Source: Fomitopsis serialis
Lineage: Eukaryota > Basidiomycota > Agaricomycetes > Polyporales > Fomitopsidaceae
Length of the DNA: 64,000 nucleotides
Assembly: GCF_022376445.1 (NCBI RefSeq)
Contig: NW_025954961.1
Coordinates: 1,178,001 to 1,242,000, forward strand
Direction of reading: 5' to 3'
Shown here: piece after piece, positions 24,601 through 35,011 of the stretch
Position numbering within the stretch: position 1 is the stretch's first letter
Layout of the letters: every line of letters begins with the position of its first letter
Made by a program: the position numbers and the translations under genes
Notes under the pieces: generated by a model
What the model was told of the DNA's origin: nothing
What the model saw: only the letters and a program-made list of their open reading frames with translations
Databases searched by the model: none

Positions 24601-25837
24601 AGAGACGGGATGGACGCTCAACGGGCGCGAAGGCGCCTGTATATCAAAGGAGATAGGTAGTGAACGGCTAGAGGAACGGGGTCGATTGATGGGAGAATGT
24701 GGATGGGAGCCTCTGGCGAGTATACTTCGTGGTAGGTGATGTTGGACGACAGGGACGAATCCGTCCCGGGAGAGCCGATGATAGCGTCTTCGGGAGGCTC
24801 GTCATGCCAAACAGGACGATCTCGCGGCCGTCCTCGGGCAATGTCTTCAGCAACGGTGTTCCGCCATTGCATAAGGTCATTCAGGACAGTGTCGCGCATC
24901 GATGGCTGCCGCCGCTTCGACCGCCGTGCCTCCGCATCGCGAGCACTGGACGTGGAACTCACGCTTTCTCGAGTCCTGACCCTCTCCATCGACAAACCGG
25001 TGACACTCTTCTCTCTGCGGAGCGCGCTCATTTCGCGGTCCGGCCAGTCGGAACGCTTGACGAACTCAAACTGGGCCTCCGCCATGTCCCCGATGAGATG
25101 CCCCGAGCTGGCTTTGCGTTTTGAGACGGGCGAACCTGGCCGGACGCGCTCAAATGGCTCCATGTCCTCGTTCGGGGGCGGGCCGCCGGTGGACTCCCTG
25201 AAGAGGTCCAAAGAGGCGGCGACCTTGCGCCCGATGCCAGAGACGGACGTCGAGGGCAGCATCTCCGGGTCCGAGCTCGGTGAGGAGCTTGAGACGGGGA
25301 CGGGGAGCGGCGGGTCAGGGGTCGTGCGGACAATGGGAAGTCATGGAGAGCAAAGGATCTGAATTAGACATACGGTTTGCGGGAGGGTCAGAGCCCTGCC
25401 GCGGTCTGAAGCTCTGCGCATGTGCCGCTTGCGGGGGTGGGGGACGGATGTGAGTGCTTGGTCTCAGTGCCAGACCGCTGGACTCTGTCTCGCTATCATT
25501 GCGCCATGCCGCCTGGTTGTGAACCTTGGAGGAGAGGGTGCGTCGAGGCTTTGCACCGAGATGGAAGATGCGCTCCTTAGGAGGGCGCAAGGAGGAGGGC
25601 CCGGGGGGAGTGGCAGGGCTTGTCGGGGAGGGTCGCTGGGAGCGGGAGGGCTCTGGCGAGGTGGGACTCATATACTGGGAGAGTCAGATAGAGGCCGGGG
25701 GAAGTGACGAATGCGGGTGAGCGGAGGAGAGGCTGGAGATGAAACGGATGAGACGATGCGGGGGGACAGAAGAGGGAAGAGCGGGCGCTGGGAGATGGAG
25801 GAACGTTTTTGAGCGGGGAGGAGGAAGGGCTGATCAT
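21640..25837 (-). CDS. KCS1: Inositol hexakisphosphate kinase
   Basis: Makes 5-PP-InsP5 (IP7) from IP6 and so feeds pyrophosphate signalling and phosphate control. A long disordered N-terminal half (start at 25837, MISPSSSPLKNVPPSPSAR, or at 25671) is Ser/Pro rich, with conserved short stretches such as KRKASSGHLIGDMAEAQFEF and MRDTVLNDLMQWRNTVAEDI. The kinase follows: GGHSAIYKFTRRAV around 24150, FYESVEREAPPLLDFIPRYLG, NHFILMEDLTGRLKHSCVLD with the catalytic PCVLDLKMGTRQYGMDAT-type motif (about 22780-22870), then YGCSLLMIYDGD, the metal-binding LVDFAHTT, and GFLFGLMNLAETLERIW near the end. Several frame changes occur between 22880 and 24200, some of them introns. The catalytic motifs make the family secure; N-terminal limits are not. 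Confidence 0.9.
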
Positions 25838-27660
25838 GCACGAGGACTCGGGGGATGATGTTTGTCGTCGCTGAGGAGAGTAACCGCGCACTTGTCGACT
25901 CTCAGCCAGCAGCGCGCGCCCGAAATGAAAGTTCTCACTGACGATATTCGAAGCCAGTCGCCCTCCTGTCCTCACACACGTGGGCCTCTGCTGACTCAGC
26001 ACCCCGCCTTCGCCCGCCACAGCACCGACTCACCGCACTCAGCCTTCGCCCAGCGGGGCGCTGCACCACGCCCGCCGCGCGCACTTATCGCCCGCCATCG
26101 TCGGCCGCGCCCAACGTCGCCGCGCCCAGCAAGGGTAATCCGCTTATTGTTTTCCGCTCTCTAGAATCCAAACAGGCGTCATCAGCCGTGGGTGCGCCAA
26201 CTGTACGCACGTTTGCACACCCATCCTCTCTGACCGCGGACGCATCCGGCGCACGTCGTGTCTCGCCTGCCCACCCGCGACGCATGCTCCCCGCAATGCG
26301 GCCTCCATCCGCTGCCTCCGCCTCCACCAATCATGGTAAGCACGTCTCCTTCCCCGGCTGACCAGCCCAGGCCTGTCGCGCTGTCACTCCCTCGAAGCCA
26401 CCGCCGCACCTCCCGCCTGACTGGCCTCCAGGCCATCACCTGCTCGCGCGACGGTCGTCTGCCCGCTCGTCACACTACGTCTCCAGACTGCTTCACCCTC
26501 CTCGGCCGCGGCTCCCTCACCTTTAACGCATCTCCTCTCTTTCCCCGCGCATCCGCATCGTGGACCTTGACGTATTCGTTGCCCACGACCTACCCCAGGC
26601 CGATAAGCCTCACCATCCCCGGGCGTTCTCGGCTCAATAGGCTCTGCGAACTCAATCGTGGAAGAACCGTGCGCTTCCGCCCCGCGTCTTCATACAACGC
26701 CCCTTCCGTTATTTGCGCCTTCCACTGGCGTCAGCGCTACGTCAATGCGGTACAGGCGACCTACGCGAAAGTCTGTCTTATGACCGTGAGTGCGTCCTCC
26801 TCTGCGCTGCATCCTTGCTCTCATTTAAACAGTCCGGTGACCGAGTTCTGCGCCGTTCCCACTCGCGCACAGTACGTACAGCTGTCCCCGGCCGGCGAAT
26901 CTGATAACCTCGCCGTGCTCTCCTGGTATCGCGCGCTACTCCTTGATAGTGGGCGTGGGCAGCGGCTCGAACTCACTCAACAGCTGCCGCAAACGTTTCT
27001 CGCGAAGCCCGTGGGGAACGGGATGCCCTTTCCCTCGTACGACAAAGGCCGGCAGCGAAGCGTGCGACTCAAATACGAGTGATTGCGCCGTCTTCGCTGT
27101 CTGCGACGTCCATCGCCTTCGCACACCATCCTCCCACCGCCCGTCAAACGTTCAAATGTCTAAACCGCCACTCGACCAACAACCATCGAATTGCACATCG
27201 AATTGCATTCGCAGCCTAAACGGGCGACGAACGTTGCTCCCGAGGGAGTGGAACCTTTGGTGTGTCCCCCGACTGCGCAGTTCACGGACATTGACCCCGG
27301 TCATCATACGAACATCGGTGGTTTTGTCGTGGTGGCAACCCGGAGTCGGCCTCTGTCGTGATCTTGATGTCCGAGTTCTGGATCCTGGCGCGAGCGTGTG
27401 TTGCGCACGTTGATTAGCACTTAAGATTGGGTGGGAATCATACCTGAGGGAAATACATGAAACATTTGAGATGAACTATTCTCATGGCATGTAGCTTCTC
27501 TATACGGAGTTACAATAAGTATGTAACATATTGTCAAGTTATGGGGTCCAATGGAAGTCATTCCTCTAGGGCTGGCTTTGGCCAATGTGAGACAAGGTGA
27601 TTACTAAGCAGCACAGCATTAGATCAGGTGAGATGTCATGCTGAACAAGCCAATGAGATT
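25838..27660. other. Unassigned GC-rich stretch with a 275-codon open frame
   Basis: Upstream of KCS1 I find no recognisable gene. One plus-strand frame is open from 26258 to 27082 (275 codons), but in GC-rich DNA that can happen by chance, and its product is Ser/Pro/Arg-rich without a domain. Possible splice sites (for example ATG followed by gtaagc at 26335) and a short plausible segment near 27225-27350 in another frame (NVAPEGVEPLVCPPTAQF) suggest a degraded or poorly sequenced gene. From about 27420 the base composition shifts to lower GC. Confidence 0.25.
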
Positions 27661-27709
27661 TTTTCCACGAGTGGTGCCACTTTGTTTGGCGTTGTTTGGC
27701 ACAGATCAC

Positions 27710-27717
27710 TATATAAG
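27710..27717 (+). promoter_or_regulatory. TATA box
   Basis: TATATAAG lies 91 bases before the proposed ATG at 27801, at the spacing expected for a transcription start near 27740. It is a better TATA match than those seen at the neighbouring genes. Confidence 0.5.
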
Positions 27718-27800
27718 GAGTGCTTGATGACCCACTGTGTCCCCTTCCCTCTCTTCAGTCAACCACCACCATCAAACTTTGTCCACACAGCCACTCTTAC

Positions 27801-28995
27801 ATGTCTGTCTACACACAGTACATACAACCTCAGGGTCACCTTAACAACGTCACCGCTGATGGTATGCATAATCTCTTTGTTGATCATCATTCATATTTGA
27901 AAATATGCTCTTAACAGAAGGATATCTCTCAGGTAGTGACAGAGCATCTGTAGAGCTCATGCACAGCAACAACACTACCTGTGTAGCACAACCTGTCAAC
28001 ATGCCTATCCCATGTTTATCCCAGCCCTCCCTTCCTGTCACATCCAATATTGCATTTGCTCCTAGGCCAGGGAGTCTGCCTGTGGGTCACCTCAACCTCT
28101 CCCAATCCTCTAGAATACCCTGTCTCACTCTGCTACAGCAGTCTACCATCATTGCCTTCAATCTGCGCCACATCAGGCCTCCTCCTCCTCTTCCTCCCAT
28201 CCCCACCAGCCCCCATGTTCCTTCCTTTGATACAGAATCAGCCAGTGGCAGCGATGCCATGGACTTACCGTCCTGGACGGTGTATGACCCTGCCCTAGAA
28301 CATGCCATCTTTGATTCTGACGGGGAGGAGAATGCTATGGATGGTATTCAAGAGGACACCATTGATGAGCTCACCGAGGATCCCATGGATGAGGATGATT
28401 TTGGACACACAGATCAGTTGTCTGAGCACATCATGCCTCAGGTTACTGCCATAGAGCATCTCTCTAGTCCAGAACCTCCTGCTCACCCCATCACTGCACC
28501 ATCCCATGCCTCAGTCACTCCATCTCCAGCCAACCTCCCTGCACAGCAACCTCGTACCATCACACACACATTTCCAAGGCCTCGCGAGTCAAGAGTCCTG
28601 AGGTCTCTTCATGGTCTTGGTGCCAAGATTGGAGAAGAATGGGCCAAAGCAATCAACAATTATGTTGAGCTGCTCACCCAATCACCTATTATGGCAAACA
28701 ATCGCAAAGCCAAGAAAGTTTTTCTGAAGGCGAAGTGGGCCATGGGGGAGATGGAGGAAGCGCGGAACATTGTAAAACCCATTATCCTCATTGTATGTAC
28801 TCGTATACTTTGTCTTCCTCATTGCATTGTACTGATATGTTCTCTTTCTCGCAGGATTCCGGCGCTGCCGCCGCTGTTGGGGATTTCTCTGACTGCCTGA
28901 CGCACACGGGTTGGAATGACGACGCGATCGCGCTCTGGACGAAGGCCGTCCACCTCGCCGAGTTCTGGCGCCACCGTTTCCTTCCGAACCAGTGA
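27801..28995 (+). CDS. Unknown acidic protein in a lower-GC island
   Basis: Not recognised. Four exons (27801-27861, 27918-27932, 27987-28792, 28855-28995) join exactly into 340 residues; the second exon is only 15 bases. The N-terminal half is Pro/Ser-rich (RPPPPLPPIPTSPHVP) and then strongly acidic (FDSDGEENAMDGIQEDT, LTEDPMDEDDFG). The C-terminal 130 residues look folded: ESRVLRSLHGLGAKIGEEW, AINNYVELLTQSPIMANNRK, AKKVFLKAKWAMGEMEEARN and, in the last exon, HTGWNDDAIALWTKAVHLAE. Exons 1-3 use many T- and A-ending codons, whereas exon 4 has the high GC of the rest of the window. No transposase or reverse transcriptase motif is present. A KIGEEWAKAINNY-type conserved block argues for a real gene. 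Confidence 0.6.
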
Positions 28996-29610
28996 CGAGC
29001 ACGACGAAGTCCCGTCGCACGCTATCGCGACGAGCGAACACCGACGTAGACACCGACCAAGGAAACAACTTACCGACAAACCTCATATGCTATATGTACC
29101 TAGCGCGACCAGAACCGCGCCGAGAACGCGGCCGCGGGCGGAGGCGGAGGGAAGGTCAAGGTGGGAGGGAAGAAAGGGATGCGACGAAAGGACGCCCACA
29201 TCCAAGCTGGCTGGGCTGTGTGGGCGCGTAGTGTTGCCAACCGCACGGTGTCAAACCCTAATGCCTGTCACGTTTGTACCATTATTATGCAGAATGCAAT
29301 TGACATGCCAAACCTGTGCTCGTGCGCGGTCCCGAGTATCGAGTGTCCACACGGAGATGAATGAACGTTGGGTGACGAGGACGTACGATGAATGTACCGC
29401 CCACGCTCCAGCGCGGGTCGATGAATTGCGGTCATGGGCCCAGAACTAGTAATGATACAATACTATACCGATAACTCTATCCATGACAATACATAATCGT
29501 CTGGCGGTAGACGGGAACGTGTAGGGGAACGTGACCTGCGCTGAGTCCTGCTGATAGTGTCTGAGGCACGAAGTGGAACAGATGAGCCTGAATTGCGCTG
29601 GTCTCCGGGA
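28996..29610. other. Convergent intergenic
   Basis: 615 bases between the unknown gene and the forkhead gene 3' end. No coding pattern or repeat was recognised. Confidence 0.45.
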
Positions 29611-31720
29611 TCATGGAGGGAGCGGAGGTGCGTCGAGACGCCGACGCTTTGCTGCCGGACCCTCGTCCGTGTCATCGTCGTCGTCGATCACCACAATCGG
29701 TGACGGTGCCGATTCCGGCGCAGGGGTAGGTGGTCCTGGTGCAGAGGGCGACGCTTGAGCGGAGCGGTCGGGGCCGGCATTGGCGATGTATGTCCAGGAG
29801 AGCTGAGACCCCGTGGTGCGAGCGGCGCTGTCGTGAACGGGCCAGAGCTGTAATTGCAGCGCCTGCTGCTACTCCAGCCCCAGTCGCCGCACCCTTTGCC
29901 TTCTTCGGCTTGCCGCGCCCCCGCGCACGCCCACCCTCGGCTTTGAGCTTCTCCTTGTAGTAGCGCACGATGTAGCTCTGCAAAATCTCAAGCGCCTTCT
30001 GCGCACCGAGCGCTTCCAGATCCTTGAGGTGCTCTGGGGTCAGGTGAGAGAAGATCTCGGGGTTGAGGATGAGCGAATTGTCGTGCAGGACGATGGGCTT
30101 CGGAGGGGCAGCCGGGCCGGTAGATGTGGAAGACTGTGGAACATGGCCGACGATGATAGGTATGCAGACGGTGGCGGGGATAGCAGGAGCGCTAGACGGT
30201 GTGACAGAGGAAGACGAAGGAGGATTCGCAGTGGGTAAGGCGGACGATGTCGGAGCACGTACTGGCGCCGACGGTGGGGATACCTGCGAGACCATCGTGG
30301 GTGCAGTGGACATCTCTAGTATCTGTGTTGGTTCGAACTTCACCTCAGGAGCGGGCGATGGTTCGAGCTTGACAACAGATGCGGACGAAGATGCGTGAAG
30401 AGATGCTGCAGTCGGAGGATATACATGAGGTGTCGACGTCGAGTTCGTCTTGAATACCAGCGGTGCCGACGTGAGTGGCGGTGGGAGAGGCCCCTTGACA
30501 TCTCCCTTCACGCTTCTCTTGAACAACGGCTCCAGTGAGGCAGTATTCTTTCCCTTCTTACCTGAGGGTTTGCCGTCCTTACCGCCAGTGCTGGCGGCCG
30601 CGGCCGCTGCCTGCCTTCGTGCATCTTGTTCCTCGAAGCTATGCTCGAAGGCCTCGTCGACCAGCCAGAGAGCTCCCTTCCCCTTCTCTTCCTTGCCTCG
30701 CAATACTTTCTTGAAGCCAGGATTCGACGAGAGGTTATGTCGAACGGAGCTCTGCAACCATCACAACATTGAGATCGAACAGCGTATATCAGGGAAACTA
30801 CGTACCTCCCAATCTTTGGCACAGTACTTGTACCAGTCGAACGTCTCGCGAACCCATTGACAAATCTCTTGCAATGACGCCTTTCCCCCCAAAGCCTTGA
30901 TAGCTCGATAGCACAACTGAGCGTACGTAAATGGTGGCTTCGGAGGCATAATCTCTGGAGGAGGCGGAGGCGGCGGGAGAGCGTCCGACTTCTTCCGTTT
31001 CTTCGCATTCGTCTTGAATTTACTGATATTATTGGAGTTTGGTAACGATGCCTCCGATAATGGGGGTATCTTAGCAGGTAATGGCGAAGATACAGGGGCC
31101 GGAGGTGGCGGTGAGCATGGCGGGATAGAGGACGGCGGTGAGATAGAGGTGACGTCGACGATGTCGAGAGAGGGAGACCGCGAGCGGGCACGGTTGTCAG
31201 AGGAATGAGAACTCGGTGACGGAGAGTCCTCGGGCGCAGGAGGAGGCGGAAGGATGAAGTGGAAGGTCCGGGAGGCAATTTGAATCTGTGATCTGTAGTA
31301 CAGCGGGCGATGAGGCTTCTTCAACACTGGGCACATAGCTGTGCAGGCGCACCTATCGTTGAGCGGGACCTTGCTGCCACTTCCCGACCAGACACCGTCT
31401 ACCCAGGCTCCGTTGCGTCCGATGACAATAAGCACGAAGCGCTCCTCTTCTTCTTCATATTCAATCTTGGCATGAAGACGAGACACGCTCTTCAGAGCAC
31501 CGAGGTCGACGTCGACCTGAGGGTTGTCGGACGAGGATGCAGTGTTGAGAGGGATGCAACGCCGACCAATCGTGACATTGAGAGTCTGGAGATAGTAGGT
31601 GAAGCTGGGGAAGACGAGGCTATAGTATGCGCTGATCTTGGCGGGGAGGGCATCCTGCTCCGGGGAGAGGGAGGCAGGGTCGCGGGGGGTATCCTGGGAG
31701 TGAGCTACGAGGGTGGCCAT
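29611..31720 (-). CDS. FHA-forkhead transcription factor
   Basis: Fungal forkhead regulator of the Fkh1/Fkh2/Fhl1 architecture. From ATG 31720 comes an FHA domain (VTIGRRCIPLN, SRLHAKIEYEEEEERFVLIV, RNGAWVDGVW, then after an intron PLNDRSQIQIASRTFHF), a Pro/Ser linker with a basic patch (KFKTNAKKRKKSD) and the winged helix: KPPFTYAQLCYRAIKALGGK, ASLQEICQWVRETFDWYKYC, then after intron 30752-30805 SSVRHNLSSNPGFKKVLRGK and GALWLVDEAFEHSFEEQ. SSVRHNLS is the DNA-recognition helix. The C-terminal third is low-complexity; the last segment, in a second frame, reads SPIVVIDDDDDTDE followed by AAKRRRLD and stops at 29611. One frame correction is needed near 29800. Cell-cycle or ribosomal-gene targets are family knowledge only. 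Confidence 0.9.
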
Positions 31721-31912
31721 GGCGAGTGGAGGGCGCAGAACGTCGAGGACGCGTTGGAGTCAAACACGGCCCACTTGGGCGTGACAGCGTCCTCCCCACC
31801 GGCAAGCGCCGGCCTCCCTTTTCCGGTCACCGTGGCTCGCCGGCGCGCTGCACCATCCTCGGCTCCCTGACGTCCTCCTTCCTCGTCTGCATTTCCTGTA
31901 GCACTACCCACC

Positions 31913-32673
31913 ATGTCCTCACCCATAGAGCCCGTAGAGGAGAAGGCCAAGCAAGAGCTCGAAAGCCTTGTCGACCGCGACGTCGACTCAACCGACTCCG
32001 ACGTCCGGTACATGGCGTACGGTGCACGTCTCCGGACTGTCTTACGCGCCGGGCAGCGTTACATCGCCTATGTACGTGTCCTTCTTACACTATGGCATTG
32101 GACAGCGATAGATTTACACCAGACCAGTGATGTTGGAGAAGCATTTCGCCCAGTCGTACCACCAGCAGTCGTGACGGCTGCCTATGGTATTTCTTGGTTG
32201 TACCTCGGCGGGTGAGTCGCGCCTTTCCTCCCCTATTGACTCTTGCTGATTTCGGTTTGCGCTCCCAAGAGACGTTGCATATGAGGCGTACAAGGCACAC
32301 CGGAGAGGGCCGTCTCCTTTGGAGGCAGCACATTTCTCTGAGCCGACCAGAATTGGCATGGTCGCCGTGAAACGCGCCACCTTCCAGTCTATCGCGTCCA
32401 TGTGAGCACTCTCTCATTTTGTCTGCCTTACAAAACCCCTAAACGTAACTCAGGGCACTCCCGGCCTTCACCATTCACACTGCCGTGCATCAGGCGAAAA
32501 AGGCCTTTGCGAACGCGAAGAACCCGCGTGTCAAGACGTGGGGCCCAACCGCGACCGGTCTCGCCATCGTACCAATCTTGCCCTATCTATTTGACAAGCC
32601 TGTAGAGCACGCGACAGACGCTGCATTCGAATGGATAGAGAAGCAGATCTATGAGCGGGAGAACAAGGCGTGA
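31913..32673 (+). CDS. Mitochondrial fission process protein 1 (MTP18-like)
   Basis: Inner mitochondrial membrane protein of the MTFP1/MTP18 family, linked in animals to mitochondrial fission. Exons 31913-32071, 32123-32211, 32270-32401 and 32454-32673 join perfectly into 199 residues. Family pattern: RYMAYGARLRT, RYIAYTSDVGEAFRPVVPPA, VVTAAYGISWLYLGGDVAYE (first hydrophobic helix), RATFQSIASMALPAFTIHTA, then WGPTATGLAIVPILPYLFDK and the conserved PVEHATDAAFEWIEKQIY near the C-terminus. The N-terminus lacks a clear cleavable presequence. Divergent from the forkhead gene over 192 bases. Confidence 0.9.
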
Positions 32674-33044
32674 TTGAATGGGTCGGGATAGTTAACTACT
32701 GTACTGCTTTCGTTTAGACCTATCCTTCTTGCTGATAATGCGTCCGTGATGACTGGCTGACGGTAGACACCAGACAGTAATACAATCTACATTGATACAA
32801 TATCAGGCAATTTGACTGCTATACACTAATTGCTGCCGATCGTACAACGAATGAGATGACTACGTACAGACAACTACCGAATACCTAGCGGATGATACGA
32901 TATGAGTAGATAGCGTGCAAGAACCGTCCTGGTGGGAGCAAATGCGAGGGATGTCAATGCGCGAACAAAAGGATGCGACGATGCGATGCTAGATGATAAC
33001 GTAGGTCGACGAGCGAAACGCGGATGCAGCGCGAACCGGGAGAA
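32674..33044. other. Convergent intergenic
   Basis: 371 bases, AT-richer than the genes, shared 3' flank of the MTFP1-like gene and GCD2. Nothing else was recognised. Confidence 0.45.
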
Positions 33045-34708
33045 TTAGAGGAGGCGGCCTAACGCGAGTGGTATCGAACTGATCGAATTCGGCGGGATAA
33101 CGCCGACTTCGGTGACGACAGCCGTTATGCAGGTCGGCGGAGTAAGGTCGTATAATGGATTGAGAATCTCCAGGTTCGGTCGATTCTGGAGAGTCAAAGC
33201 TTCACGCGGCTTTGTCAGTGGAAACGATGAGAACAAGTCGCCGGTTGGGGCTAAACAATCCAGCGACGGTCAGTCAACACGAATCAACGCCAACGGTCTC
33301 GGTGACATACCTAACTCGTTCTTTGTGAAACTATCTAATTGTACCTCCTCGGAATACTTGTACGTTTCGCAGCACACAACAACCGGGACGGAGTGCTGCC
33401 TCGCCATCATCGCGACTAGAGCAGTCCCGGCCCTTGAAAAGACTGAACCGTTTGCGTGGATCGAGTGCGCCCCCACAAGAACCATCGAGACTTCATTGAT
33501 GATGGATCCGAGGGCGGGCAAAAGCAGATATGTGCACTGGATACCGGCAGTGGACAGCACAGAGAGTAGCCGTTTACCTTTGGACAGACGTCAGCAATCA
33601 GTCGCTGGCGTCTTGACTCCAAGACTCACCCTCTAACATGGGTCTTGAGTCGACCACGATGACGGAGAAATCGCGACCTTCCTCGTGTGCGCCGAGAAGG
33701 ACCTTCTCGACTATAGATGATCTACGATGCGTCTAAGCGCTACTATGACATACTGAATGAACGAAAGCCTACCTTGCGTAAGTGAGTACAACGTCCCCGT
33801 CCTTGATCTTGCTTCCTGCAGTCTCCTCAATTACTTGATCGGCGAAGATAATCCGATCCCGGATGTAGTTGTCTATCTTGCGACACAGTGCGTCTTTCGC
33901 CTGAGACGACCACAGTGAGCACTCGGACATACCCAGACGGCCGAAGATCGACTCACATCCTGCTCAGGCAAGTCTATATCTGAACCGCTGATCTCTAGCT
34001 TCAGCTGGCGGATAGCATTTCCCATTGTGACCGACATAGGTCTGGCTGCAACGAGGTGGCTAATTTGAGGCGACAGATGCGTCATGAGATGTCGCGAAAG
34101 AGTATTATTCGGGGGTGTGGTGTAGTCTTGGATGACCTGCAATGGAATGTTTAATTCAGACGACCACGTAATTATACGGAATGAGAACTCACCGTCTTGA
34201 AAGCAGTCAAAGTAGCGATGCAGCGTGCATTCGCGCCAGCGATCTTGAAGTTCGCGAATTGCAGCGCGAGCCGTACTATGGTCGGGTGTATCTCACCCTT
34301 GGCGGCACTGACGGGTTTGGGCAGCCCGAAGTGTGCGAATATCCGGAGGCCGCGCGCCTTCTCCGTCGACGCGTCGGGTATGGTGGTGGGCACGGCCTTC
34401 GGGTCCTTGACTCTGTTCACAGATTGCGAACGGGGTCGTGCAGGTGCCTCGGGAGGCTTTGCTCCCTTCTTTGGGGCTGAAGAATTGGAGGTTGAGGCTG
34501 TAGAGCCCTGCTTTGCGTTGTTAGGCACTTTGCCGTTGACACCATTGACAGCCCCGGTTTGTTTGGCAGCTTTGGCAGCCCGTTGTTTCTCCTGTAGCTC
34601 GCGCCGCTCAGCCTTGGTCATTTGCTTCTGGGCTTTCTGCTGCCCGACGTGGGCGAGGTCGCCGTTAGGCGGCTGGATCTGGGTGTCCAGAGTGGGGGCG
34701 GGCGACAT
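33045..34708 (-). CDS. GCD2: eIF2B delta subunit
   Basis: Regulatory subunit of the eIF2B guanine nucleotide exchange factor, which recycles eIF2-GDP and is the target of eIF2-alpha phosphorylation. The charged N-terminal part (QMTKAERRELQEKQRAAKAA, ...NRVKDPKAVPT) precedes the alpha/beta/delta core: GLRIFAHFGLPKPVS, GEIHPTIVRLALQFANFKIA, GANARCIATLTAFKT, then VIQDYTTPPNNTLSRHLMTH, RPMSVTMGNAIRQLKLEI, SSIVEKVLLGAH, FSVIVVDSRPMLEG, GIQCTYLLLPALGSIINEVS, VLVGAHSIHANGSVFSRAGT and PVVVCCETYKYSEEVQLDSF. The C-terminal exon ends LYDLTPPTCITAVVTEVGVI...GRLL at 33045. At least six introns. Divergent from RAT1 across 303 bases. Confidence 0.95.
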
Positions 34709-35011
34709 GGTGGGTGCGGAAAAGACAGAGGCTGAGAAGGAACGGGCCGACGGGCTGAGCAGATATGTTTTGTCGAGACTGGGATTGGAGAGTGACTCGA
34801 GTCATACACAAGGCGCGTTCTCGATCGCCACCCGCGTGACCGTGTGAGCGTTACGTGAGAGCCATTGGCGCATCCTCCGATCCCTCAGCCGACCGTAAAC
34901 GCTGCTTGTCGCTCGACGTGCTCGACGACGCTCTCCACCATCTTAGCCAGCTCAGGGCTGCGGGCTTCACAACCTCACGTCTGGTACATATACATTCGTT
35001 GTAATTGAATC
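34709..35011. promoter_or_regulatory. Bidirectional promoter, GCD2 / RAT1
   Basis: 303 bases between two divergent start codons. No repeat or clear TATA box was seen. Confidence 0.4.

Noticed and set aside
28996..29460. Arg-rich open frames downstream of the 28 kb gene
   Set aside because: They are GC-driven frames with no splice logic or conserved pattern.
30325..30345. B-box-like GGTTCGAAC as a tRNA signal
   Set aside because: It lies in the forkhead coding region, and no A box or cloverleaf could be drawn; the similar string near 61570 is in GPC1.
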